DNA of 64,000 nucleotides, taken from Bradyrhizobium sp. ORS 285 (lineage in GTDB: Bacteria; Pseudomonadota; Alphaproteobacteria; Rhizobiales; Xanthobacteraceae). Under the pieces are notes generated by a model. That model was not told the DNA's origin. It was given only the letters and a program-made list of their open reading frames with translations, and searched no databases. Each line of letters starts with the position of its first letter. Positions within the stretch are counted from its first letter, which is position 1. The stretch spans positions 1,364,001 through 1,428,000 of the forward strand of contig NZ_LT859959.1 in the NCBI RefSeq assembly GCF_900176205.1, in the 5' to 3' direction. Positions 1-7,079 of this stretch are shown in pieces. The position numbers and the translations under genes were made by a program.

Positions 1-2
1 TC

Positions 3-1043
3 GCTGGGCATACAAGTCGAGCGATTGACTTTCGGGTTAACTTCACTAAGTCCCAAGAGACGCTTCAGGCCACTCACCGTTTTTTTGAGGAGAGCAAATC
101 GAGGTTGCGCGGAGAACGGTCGGAAGACGTACTCTCGTCTTTCCACGTGTTTATCGAGCGTTTGCTTGTCCAGGAAATCGCGCTTTGTTTGTTGCGGCGT
201 AAGGGCATTTCGGGGTCGCGAAATCTTTGCGTGGCGGGTGGGTGCGGTCTGAACATCAAATGGAATAGTGCACTTCGATCGAGTGGCTTGTTCGACATGG
301 TATGGGTTCCACCTTTCCCGAATGATAGTGGATCAGCAATTGGAGCTGCATGCGCGGAGAATGCTGCACGAAGCGGGTTTCGATCGCTCGAATGGTCGGT
401 CTATTGCGGCCCTACATTAAAAAGGAGTCGCCCTTCGCGAGAATGGGAGTCGGTAGCCTGTAGCCTCGATGAGTTGGCGGCGATAATTGCGGGTGATCAG
501 CCTGTTGTATTTCTCTCTGGCAGGGCGGAACTGGGGCCGCGGGCGCTCGGCGGCAGAAGTATTCTGGCCGCGGCGACGTCGCCAACGATGAAGCAATACC
601 TCAACGAGATGAAATCTCGCGAAGAATTTCGGCCTGTCGCACCAATTTGCATAGAGGATCGTGCGTCAGAGATCTTCTCTCCTGGCACGCCTGACCCCTA
701 CATGCTCTTCGACCATCAGACGCGGGAGGAATGGCGGGCGAAAGTGCCGTCTATCGTACACTTGGATGGCTCTGCGCGGTTGCAGACGGTCGCCAGGACG
801 TCTACCCATCACGTGGCCCAATTGCTTGTCGAGTATGAGAGGCTAACAGGCATACCGTTGCTTTGCAATACGAGCGCTAACTATCATGGTCGGGGCTTCT
901 TTCCCGACGTTTCATCAGCCTGTGAGTGGGGACGAATAGATCACGTTTGGTCTGACGGTCAGCTCTGGCGCAAAAGGGTTCATACGAGATGTTCGGCAGA
1001 AAGTGAGCTTGAGCGCGTTGGGGCAGGTGCATGTCTCACATAG
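3..1043 (+). CDS. nodU: NodU carbamoyltransferase, 5' end cut by the window edge
   Basis: This is the C-terminal part of NodU, the cytoplasmic enzyme that transfers a carbamoyl group from carbamoyl phosphate to the non-reducing sugar of Nod factor. The frame is open from base 3, so the true start lies outside the window; about 347 residues are visible of an expected 560 or so. Family signatures include CVAGGCGLN-type residues (VAGGCGLNIKWN) at about 243-275 and the glycine-rich ELGPRALGGRSILA motif typical of the NodU/CmcH C-terminal domain, followed by EEFRPVAP and TGIPLLCNTSAN blocks. Its last codons overlap the nodI start by 13 bases, so the two are translationally coupled as in the rhizobial nodSUIJ order. 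Base composition is lower in GC than the right half of the window, as usual for symbiosis islands. Confidence 0.93.
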   Translation, partial: AGHTSRAIDFRVNFTKSQETLQATHRFFEESKSRLRGERSEDVLSSFHVFIERLLVQEIALCLLRRKGISGSRNLCVAGGCGLNIKWNSALRSSGLFDMVWVPPFPNDSGSAIGAACAENAARSGFRSLEWSVYCGPTLKRSRPSREWESVACSLDELAAIIAGDQPVVFLSGRAELGPRALGGRSILAAATSPTMKQYLNEMKSREEFRPVAPICIEDRASEIFSPGTPDPYMLFDHQTREEWRAKVPSIVHLDGSARLQTVARTSTHHVAQLLVEYERLTGIPLLCNTSANYHGRGFFPDVSSACEWGRIDHVWSDGQLWRKRVHTRCSAESELERVGAGACLT

Positions 1044-1945
1044 CCGTAGATGTCAGAAACGTAACAAAGGTGCGTGAGAGGAGGAAAGTGGTAGATCGGC
1101 TTCGCTTCAGTGTAAATAAAGGAGAGTGTTTCGGATTGTTGGGTCCGAACGGTTCTGGCAAAAGCACCATTTTGCGTATGTTGCTTGGACTGATCCGCGC
1201 GGATTCCGGAGATATTTCAGTTCTAGGCAGCCAAGTGCCGGATCAGTCTCGTTTGGTGCGGTCCCGCATCGGGGTTGTACCGCAGTCGGACAATTTAGAG
1301 AACGAGTTTACCGTACGCGAGAATTTGGCTTTATTCGGTCGCTATTTCGGGATGCGCCAAAACGAAATTCAGGCGTCAATTCCTTCACTGCTTGAGTTTT
1401 CATGCCTCGAAAATCGCGCGAGCTGGAAGGTGTCGGATCTGTCTGGTGGCATGAAGCGGCGGCTCGTCCTGGCGCGTGCAATGATCAATAACCCGGACCT
1501 GCTTATTATGGACGAGCCGACGACTGCGTTGGATCCGCCCGCGCGGCACATAATATGGGACAGACTGCGGGTATTGCTAGGAAAGGGAAAGACGATTTTG
1601 TTGAGTACGCATTTTATGGAGGAAGCAGAGCGTTTATGTGATCGGATCTGCGTGCTTGACGAGGGGCATATTATCGCACAGGGGAAGCCGGCTGACTTAA
1701 TAGAGACGGTGGTTGGATGTGATGTACTGGAGATATATGGTGACGATCCCGGCAAGATTGCTAATCTGGTCAAAACGCACGCAACTCGTGTCGAGGTGAG
1801 CGGTGAGACCGTCTATTGCTACTCGTCGGATATTGCGCGAGTACGAGAACGATTGCAGGGTGGAGCAAGGCTGCGCTTAATGGAGCGATCGGCAAATCTA
1901 GAGGACGTATTCTTGCGGCTAACTGGACGTGAATTGGAGGCCTAG
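1031..1945 (+). CDS. nodI: NodI, ATP-binding subunit of the Nod-factor exporter
   Basis: NodI is the ABC ATPase that with NodJ exports lipochitooligosaccharide Nod factors across the inner membrane. The 304-residue product has Walker A GPNGSGKS near residue 40, the ABC signature LSGGM followed by KRRLVLARA, Walker B LLIMDEP and the switch histidine in STHFMEEAERLCDR. Length matches the family (about 300-340). The ATG at 1031 lies within the end of nodU; a GGGCAGG stretch just upstream can serve as ribosome binding site. nodJ follows after 3 bases. Identification rests on ABC motifs plus its place between nodU and nodJ; other drug-type exporters are similar, but the context decides. Confidence 0.93.
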   Translation: MSHIAVDVRNVTKVRERRKVVDRLRFSVNKGECFGLLGPNGSGKSTILRMLLGLIRADSGDISVLGSQVPDQSRLVRSRIGVVPQSDNLENEFTVRENLALFGRYFGMRQNEIQASIPSLLEFSCLENRASWKVSDLSGGMKRRLVLARAMINNPDLLIMDEPTTALDPPARHIIWDRLRVLLGKGKTILLSTHFMEEAERLCDRICVLDEGHIIAQGKPADLIETVVGCDVLEIYGDDPGKIANLVKTHATRVEVSGETVYCYSSDIARVRERLQGGARLRLMERSANLEDVFLRLTGRELEA

Positions 1946-1948
1946 GCG

Positions 1949-2734
1949 ATGTATCGGTACCGTGCGGTAATGCCGGCGAATTGTTGGAATTGGTCTGCAG
2001 TATGGCTACGCAATTACGTTGGTTGGCGTAAGGTTGCGGTTGGATCCCTCATCGGAATTCTTGCCGATCCGCTTACGAACTTGCTTGGGCTCGGTATCGG
2101 TCTTGGCATAATCATTGGGCCCGTTGGTGGTGTGTCGTACATAGAGTTTCTGGTGGGTGGAATTGTTGCGACCAGCGTTATGACAACTGCGACGTTTGAA
2201 ATGATGTATGGTGCGTTCTGGCGAATGTCCTTTCACAGGACATGGGAAGCGATGATGTGCACGGAGCTGACGCTAGGGGACATCGTTCTCGGTGAGCTTG
2301 TATGGTCGTTAAGTAAGTCGACGTGCGCTGGTGTGGGGGTTGGCGTGGTTGCTGCAGTCCTTGGCTACGCTAACCTGCAATCAGTTGTGCTATCGGTTCC
2401 CGGAATGTTGCTCACGGGACTGGCTTTCGGAAGTCTAGCAATGGCGATCGTTTCAATGTCGCCAAGCCATGAGTATTTCGTATTTTATCAAACGCTTGTG
2501 CTAACACCAATGGTGTTCGTGTGCGGAACTGTGTTTCCAGTTGCGCAGCTTCCTGGACCATATCAAACGATAGCGGCGTTCCTGCCATTGGGACATTCAA
2601 TCGAAATTATTCGCTCAAATATGCTAGGGTCGCCGGTTGGAAGCATTTGGAATCATATTGTGGCTCTCTTTGGATGTGCAATTGCCTCATTCGCGGTGGC
2701 GATTGTAGCCTTCGAGCGCCGTCTCACGATGTAA
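1949..2734 (+). CDS. nodJ: NodJ, membrane subunit of the Nod-factor exporter
   Basis: NodJ is an ABC-2 type permease of the inner membrane that pairs with NodI for Nod-factor secretion. The 261-residue protein has about six hydrophobic segments (for example around residues 35-60, 65-90, 115-145, 150-170, 178-200 and 230-255) and the ABC-2 family segment LTPMVFVCGTVFPVAQLP near residue 185. Length is normal (about 262). It follows nodI by 3 bases and is the last recognisable gene of the nod operon here; a strong ribosome-binding-like AAAGGAGGAA follows its stop codon, but no nod reading frame continues behind it. Confidence 0.93.
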   Translation: MYRYRAVMPANCWNWSAVWLRNYVGWRKVAVGSLIGILADPLTNLLGLGIGLGIIIGPVGGVSYIEFLVGGIVATSVMTTATFEMMYGAFWRMSFHRTWEAMMCTELTLGDIVLGELVWSLSKSTCAGVGVGVVAAVLGYANLQSVVLSVPGMLLTGLAFGSLAMAIVSMSPSHEYFVFYQTLVLTPMVFVCGTVFPVAQLPGPYQTIAAFLPLGHSIEIIRSNMLGSPVGSIWNHIVALFGCAIASFAVAIVAFERRLTM

Positions 2735-2957
2735 AGGAGGAATTCCGTTCAGTTCTGGTGCAACTAGATAGCTACCGAAGGAAATATGTGGCTGATGATT
2801 GCCGGAGTCTGCCAGCATTGATGCGCCGAAAAAATCATATTTCCGAGGAATGAAGGTCTTGGTGGCCAACCGGCTGAATTGTTTTGGAAGACGAGAACCT
2901 GCGTAAGCCTTCGGTGAGGGCCGCCTTGCGTCGGAGCTCACTCTTGAAGCGGTAGGA
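2735..2957. other. Gap between nodJ and the first IS-associated gene, no recognisable gene
   Basis: In other Bradyrhizobium nod operons nolMNO/nolO and nodZ follow nodJ. Nothing here reads as their product. An AAAGGAGGAA motif at 2733-2742 resembles a ribosome binding site without a start codon at normal distance. The rest has no frame I recognise and may be the scar left when the downstream nod genes were replaced by insertion sequences. Confidence 0.5.
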
Positions 2958-3248
2958 TTAGTACCTCGACACAGAGGTTTTGACCGGTTGATAGTGGTCC
3001 TGCAGGATCGGCAGGTCTTCGGGGGCGACGAGGACTTGGATGCTGCGTGAGGCGCCCGGAGTTCTGCAAATGAAGCCGGCGCGCTCAAGTGTGAGGATCA
3101 TCTGGTGCACGGTCGGCGGCGTGACGCCGAAATAATGCTTGATGTCGCGTTCGGCGGGCGGCCGCCGGTTGACGCGAGTGTAGGCGTCGATGAACGCCAG
3201 ATACTGGCCCTGCTTGGGAGTGAAGCCGGGCGCGGCCTTGTCAGACAT
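2958..3248 (-). CDS. Small LexA-type winged-helix DNA-binding protein
   Basis: The 96-residue product begins MSDKAAPGFTPKQGQYLAFI, with a second possible start (MNQ) three codons upstream. The layout resembles the N-terminal DNA-binding domain of LexA: helix 1 with TPKQGQYLAFIDAYTR, then RRPPAERDIKHYFGV and PPTVHQMILTLERAGFI as the helix-turn-helix and wing. The catalytic protease half of LexA is absent, so this is a stand-alone DNA-binding protein. Stand-alone domains like this occur repeatedly in rhizobial genomes; its target is unknown. It lies divergent from the neighbouring IS3 orfA, with its start only about 24 bases from the IS3 left end, so it may be island cargo rather than part of the IS. 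A longer frame reading through the IS3 on this strand is a shadow of orfA. Confidence 0.7.
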   Translation of the reverse strand: MSDKAAPGFTPKQGQYLAFIDAYTRVNRRPPAERDIKHYFGVTPPTVHQMILTLERAGFICRTPGASRSIQVLVAPEDLPILQDHYQPVKTSVSRY

Positions 3249-3335
3249 TTGATTCATCGGTCGATTCAGCTTGACCTTGCCCCTAGGGCTTAATCCAGTT
3301 TGAAGTTCGTTCTGGCCCCTAGAGAGGACCAGAGC

Positions 3336-3602
3336 ATGAAGCGCAGCCGCTTTACGGAAGAGCAGATCACCGGGATTTTGAAGGAGCACGAGGCTGGCGT
3401 TGCGGTCGCCGACCTGTGCCGCAAGCATGGCGTGAGCGACGCCAGCATTTACAAGTGGAAGGCCAAGTTCGGCGGAATGGACGTCTCGGAGGCCAAGCGG
3501 CTGAAGACGCTGGAGGACGAGAACACGCGGCTCAAGCGGCTGCTGGCGGACGCCATGCTGGACAATGCCGCCCTGAAGGATCTCCTGGGAAAGAAGTGGT
3601 GA
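3336..3602 (+). CDS. IS3-family OrfA, helix-turn-helix transposase subunit
   Basis: OrfA supplies the DNA-binding half of the IS3 transposase. The 88-residue protein starts MKRSRFTEEQITGILKEHEA, has a helix-turn-helix (VADLCRKHGVSDASIYKWKAKFGG) and a leucine-zipper-like C-terminus (LKTLEDENTRLKRLLAD) used for OrfA/OrfAB multimerisation. The upstream in-frame TTG-type extension (MKFVLAPREDQS) lies in the terminal repeat region and is unlikely to be the start. OrfB begins at a GTG overlapping the orfA stop, in the -1 frame, the usual IS3 arrangement for programmed frameshifting. This copy looks intact, but its OrfB is destroyed. Confidence 0.9.
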   Translation: MKRSRFTEEQITGILKEHEAGVAVADLCRKHGVSDASIYKWKAKFGGMDVSEAKRLKTLEDENTRLKRLLADAMLDNAALKDLLGKKW

Positions 3603-3869
3603 CGCCCGCGGCGAAGCGGAAGGCTGTCGCACATCTCGTGGGCGTTCACGGGATGAGCGAACGGCGGGCGTGTAAAGCCATCGGCTGTTGCCGCATGACG
3701 GTCAGATACCAGACGAGCCGGGCCGATGATGCCGGGCTGCGGCAGCGCATGAGGGCGATAGCACATGAGCGCCGCCGCTTCGGCTATCGAAGCCTGCACG
3801 TCCTGCTCAGGCGACAGGGCTACCTGGTCAATCACAAGAAGCTGTTCCGGCTGTACCGGGAGGAACGGC
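3599..3869 (+). pseudogene. IS3-family OrfB transposase, truncated by IS66
   Basis: The frame starts VTPAAKRKAVAHLVGVHGM and continues through the HTH_21-type N-terminal region (RRACKAIGCCRMTVRYQTSR, RRFGYRSLHVLLRRQGYLVN) up to FRLYREER, where the IS66 end interrupts it. The whole DDE integrase core is missing, so no active OrfAB can be made from this copy. The same protein continues further in the fragments at 10812-11313 and 24211-25093, which shows what has been lost. Confidence 0.88.
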
Positions 3870-3927
3870 GTAACCCTCCGCCGGGGGCCGCCTTGGCAAT
3901 TTGGTGTTGATGCTGAGAACTGTCCTT

Positions 3928-4317
3928 ATGGACAGAGATAAGGACAGTGCCCGGATCGGGCGGCTTGAAGTGGTTGAGACGGGTCGGCGGCGACGCTGGT
4001 CTGAGGACGAGAAGCTCAGGATCGTGATGGAGAGCCTGCAGGGGAGCCGGCAGGTTTCGGCAACAGCCTGGCGGTACGGCATCTCACGTTCATTGCTTCT
4101 GAAGTGGCGGCGGCTGTTCCGCGCGGAACAGAATGAAGCTGGGCCGCGACTGGACTTCGTTCCGGCGACTGTGATCGCAGAGCCGGCCGTGCCGACCGGC
4201 GGCGGCGCGATTGAGATCGAGCTTGCAGCCGGAGCCAGAATGCGGATCACCGGCGCAGTCGATGAGGCGACGCTGAAGGCTGCCGTCGCGGCGTTGACGG
4301 ACGGGCGAACGCGATGA
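3928..4317 (+). CDS. tnpA: IS66 TnpA accessory protein
   Basis: TnpA is the small DNA-binding accessory protein of IS66 elements. From the ATG at 3928 it is 129 residues: MDRDKDSARIGRLEVVE, then RRRRWSEDEKLRIVMES and the helix-turn-helix QVSATAWRYGISRSLLLKWR, and an acidic tail with IEIELAAGARMRI. ATG codons at 3910 and a TTG at 3901 are alternative starts. It overlaps tnpB by 4 bases (ATGA). It differs clearly from the TnpA of copy B, whereas the TnpC proteins are close, supporting exchange of halves between two IS66 types. Confidence 0.85.
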   Translation: MDRDKDSARIGRLEVVETGRRRRWSEDEKLRIVMESLQGSRQVSATAWRYGISRSLLLKWRRLFRAEQNEAGPRLDFVPATVIAEPAVPTGGGAIEIELAAGARMRITGAVDEATLKAAVAALTDGRTR

Positions 4318-4641
4318 TCCCAATTCCGTCAGGGATACGCGTGTGGATCGCGACCGGCCACACCGACATGCGCCGTGGCATGCAGAGCCTGGCGCTTGGA
4401 GTCCAGGAGAGCCTGAAGCGCGACCCGCATGCCGGCGATCTCTACATCTTCCGCGGCCGTCGCGGCGATCTGGTCAAGATTCTCTGGCATGACGGGTTGG
4501 GTATGTCGCTGTACGCCAAGCGCCTGGATCGCGGCAGGTTCATCTGGCCTTCGGCGTCGGACGGCGCGGTGTCGATCTCGGCCGCGCAGATGGCTTACAT
4601 GCTCGAGGGCAATTAAAGATACCCATAGGAGCCACGATGAC

Positions 4642-5007
4642 GTGGCCGTTTGCGATGAGGTCGAGGTCGTCGACCCTCGCCATCCGCTCTACGGACGACG
4701 CTATCGCCTGATCTCGGTCGGCAAGGAATCGACCAAGCGCGGAGCGTGCAAGGAGCCTTTTGCGCGTGTACATTATCGATTCGGTCTCACGCTTCTTTTG
4801 CCGCTCGGGGTGACAAATCTTGAGCGGAATACCTTGTCGCGCGCCGCGCCGACCAAGCTGGACCTGGGCGCGCTGCAGGATCTCATCGCGTTGGCCGAAG
4901 AGAGCGAGGGCACATGCCCATCGAACCTCGACAGGTCTGGCGAAGCTTACCGGAAGCGCTCCGGCAAGCGATCGCGGAAGATCTCGGCCAAGTCATGCGG
5001 GAGGTGA
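4642..5007 (+). CDS. Small conserved-looking protein preceding the serine recombinase, function unknown
   Basis: Reading from a GTG at 4642 (AGGAG at 4626-4630) gives 121 residues, with VEVVDPRHPLYGRRYRLIS followed by KRGACKEPFARVHYRF and a hydrophobic GLTLLLPLGVT stretch; the C-terminal third is basic and may be degenerate. It ends 3 bases before the recombinase start, so it is likely co-transcribed and could be a recombination directionality factor or accessory protein, but that is inference. A second, overlapping frame from ATG 4914 (MPIEPRQVWRSLPEALRQAI) also looks protein-like and could be the real partner. I do not recognise a named family. Confidence 0.45.
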   Translation: MAVCDEVEVVDPRHPLYGRRYRLISVGKESTKRGACKEPFARVHYRFGLTLLLPLGVTNLERNTLSRAAPTKLDLGALQDLIALAEESEGTCPSNLDRSGEAYRKRSGKRSRKISAKSCGR

Positions 5008-5010
5008 GCG

Positions 5011-6744
5011 ATGGGCTCCGAACTCGTCAAACCGGATCACTTGGACCGCAGAGCAGTGGTGTATGTCCGGCAATCGACGCCGCACCAGGTGATCACAAAT
5101 CAAGAGAGCCTGAGGCTTCAATACGCTCTCTCACAGCGCGCCCGCGACCTCGGATGGCGCGAGGCCGACATCGATGTGATCGATAGTGATCTTGGACAGA
5201 GCGGCGCCGGGGCAGCTCACAGAAAGGGCTTCAATGATCTCGTCGCTCGCGTCACCCTTGGTGAGATCGGCCTCATTCTATCCGTCGACGTGACGCGCTT
5301 GGCGCGCAACTGTTCGGATTGGTACCCGTTACTCGACGTGTGCGGACATCGTCGCTGCCTGATCGCTGACCGTGATGGGATCTACGATCCCGGAACGCCG
5401 AATGGCCGTCTTCTGCTCGGATTGAAGGGCACGATCTCCGAGTTGGAGTTACACACGATCAGGAGCCGGATGACGACAGGGCTTCTGGCAAAAGCGGAAC
5501 GCGGCGAATTGGCTTTGCAGCTGCCGGCGGGACTCGCGCGGGATCCGTCCGGCGTGGTCACAAAAGATCCGAACATCGAGGTGCAACAGCGCTTGCTGTT
5601 GCTCTTCGAGACGTTCCTGAAGGTACGAACGTCTGCGCAGGTTATGCGGGTCCTCGTAGGCCGCGGGCTGGCGCTGCCTCGTCGCGATCGCCATGGGGAT
5701 CTGCGCTGGCAGCCCGCGACGGTATCGGCCGTGACGGCGATTCTCAGGAATCCGGCCTATGCAGGGGCCTTCGTCTATGGAAGGACTTGGCAGAAGCCGT
5801 CCAGGGTACCAGGGGAACGTCCACAGAAGTCTCCGCGTCGTGGGAAGGACTGGAGGATCATGGTGAAGGACAAGTACCCTGCCTATATCGATTGGGAGAC
5901 CTTCGAGAAGATCCAGGCCATGCTGTGCGACAACCGTGCTGAGTACCAGCATATCAAGAGCCGCGGCATTCCACGGGATGGAGCTGCCCTCCTGCACGGC
6001 ATCACCTATTGCGGCGAGTGCGGACACAAGATGGCCGTGCGCTACAAGGGCGGCAGTCAGTACGTCTGCAACCACCTGAAGATCCAGCGTGGTGCTCCGG
6101 AATGCCAGAATCTGCGTGCAGCTCCAATCGATATCCAGGTTGCTGCAGCATTCCTGGAAGCAGTGGCGCCGGCAGAGATCGACGCGTTATCGAAAGCCCG
6201 GAAAGCGCATCAACACTCTGAAAGAGCCCTCCGCCTTGCAGAAGAACAGCAGATCGAGAGGCTTCGGTATCAGGCATCCCTTGCGGAACGTCAGTTCAAT
6301 CGTGCCGATCCCGACAATCGATTGGTGACCGGCGAATTGGAGCGACGCTGGGAATCGGCCTTGTTGGATTTGCGCCGAGCCGAGGATGGGTTCGCACAAC
6401 GCAAGAGTCTCAAATCCAGCGAGCCAGCAGGTGTTCCTCCTGATCTTCGCGCCAAAGTCGTAGCCCTCGGAAATCGCCTTCCAGGGCTGTGGAACGATCC
6501 GGCGACGCGCAGAGACCAACGCAAAGCGCTTTTGCGGTGTCTCATCGATAAGGTTGTGTTGCGGCGATGCGAGCGCGACAAGGCTACGGTCCGTATCGTG
6601 TGGCGCGGCGGTGCAACGACAGAGCTCGTGGTGACGCTGCCCGTCAATGCTGTTACAGCCTTGCCCAGATATCGGGAAATGATCGAGCGCATCTGCACGC
6701 TTGCAACGAGGGGCGGTCCGACGATGAGATCGCGCTCATACTGA
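5011..6744 (+). CDS. Large serine recombinase (resolvase + recombinase + zinc ribbon)
   Basis: Site-specific recombinase of the large serine type, which cuts DNA with a serine nucleophile. Residues 1-165 form the resolvase domain: RAVVYVRQSTPHQV with the catalytic serine of RQST, and VDVTRLARN. Residues about 195-320 match the Recombinase domain (AYAGAFVYGRTW, YPAYIDWETFEKIQAML), followed by a zinc ribbon (ITYCGECGHKM ... YVCNH ... ECQNL) and a coiled-coil stretch near 395-445. The ATG has GGGAGGTGAGCG upstream. At 577 residues it is shorter than relatives of this type because a one-base loss near 6709 shifts the frame; the C-terminus continues in another frame. The catalytic and zinc-ribbon parts are intact. 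Confidence 0.85.
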   Translation: MGSELVKPDHLDRRAVVYVRQSTPHQVITNQESLRLQYALSQRARDLGWREADIDVIDSDLGQSGAGAAHRKGFNDLVARVTLGEIGLILSVDVTRLARNCSDWYPLLDVCGHRRCLIADRDGIYDPGTPNGRLLLGLKGTISELELHTIRSRMTTGLLAKAERGELALQLPAGLARDPSGVVTKDPNIEVQQRLLLLFETFLKVRTSAQVMRVLVGRGLALPRRDRHGDLRWQPATVSAVTAILRNPAYAGAFVYGRTWQKPSRVPGERPQKSPRRGKDWRIMVKDKYPAYIDWETFEKIQAMLCDNRAEYQHIKSRGIPRDGAALLHGITYCGECGHKMAVRYKGGSQYVCNHLKIQRGAPECQNLRAAPIDIQVAAAFLEAVAPAEIDALSKARKAHQHSERALRLAEEQQIERLRYQASLAERQFNRADPDNRLVTGELERRWESALLDLRRAEDGFAQRKSLKSSEPAGVPPDLRAKVVALGNRLPGLWNDPATRRDQRKALLRCLIDKVVLRRCERDKATVRIVWRGGATTELVVTLPVNAVTALPRYREMIERICTLATRGGPTMRSRSY

Positions 6745-7079
6745 CAACGGAAGGACATCACTCACCGTGGGAAACGGACAAAGTTATCCCGGCCACGGTG
6801 CAAGGCATTCGCCTCAAGAACCGTATAAAGATCCAGCGTCGCCAGACACGTTGGCCTGCGATCCCTGGTAGTCTCACCGTTACTAAATTGGCAGATCGCA
6901 TGCATATTACTGCCAAGTGGATCTACGTCCAGCTTCGCTCTGGACGTATTGTGACCACGCGTGAACACTCCGGCCGCTTCCTGTTCCCGGACAGCACGAA
7001 AGCTCTGAAAGCGGTTCGTCAATTGCGAGACCACCGTGTCGAGAAGATCGATTTGAGGGAGCATCATCATGAAAAGTAG
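6711..7079 (+). pseudogene. Displaced C-terminal part of the serine recombinase
   Basis: Immediately after the frame change the +1-type frame reads EGRSDDEIALILTTEGHHSP and continues to QLRDHRVEKIDLREHHHEK. It includes a helix-turn-helix-like segment (VTKLADRMHITAKWIYVQLR) typical of the C-terminus of this recombinase class. One inserted G at about 6709 (ACG-GAG-GGG instead of ACG-AGG-GGC) would join it to the upstream protein and give about 690 residues. Whether the shift abolishes activity is unknown. Confidence 0.7.

Larger units (their letters stand above)
3272..3869 (+). mobile_element. IS3-family element (IS407-like), left part, cut by an IS66 insertion
   Basis: The left inverted repeat starts TGACCTTGCCCCTAGGG and is shared with the copies ending at 16351 (minus) and starting at 23892. 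It carries orfA and the beginning of orfB. At 3870 the sequence changes to an IS66 terminus GTAACCCTCCGCC, inside orfB. The right end of this IS3 copy is not found directly behind the IS66, so it has been separated by rearrangement. IS407-group membership is inferred from the OrfA type and from the 4-bp target repeat of the sister copy at 23892-25104. Confidence 0.85.

Noticed and set aside
4914..5186. Frame overlapping the serine recombinase start as a separate certain gene
   Set aside because: The first 35 residues look protein-like, but the rest is a shadow of the recombinase; mentioned only as an alternative partner.
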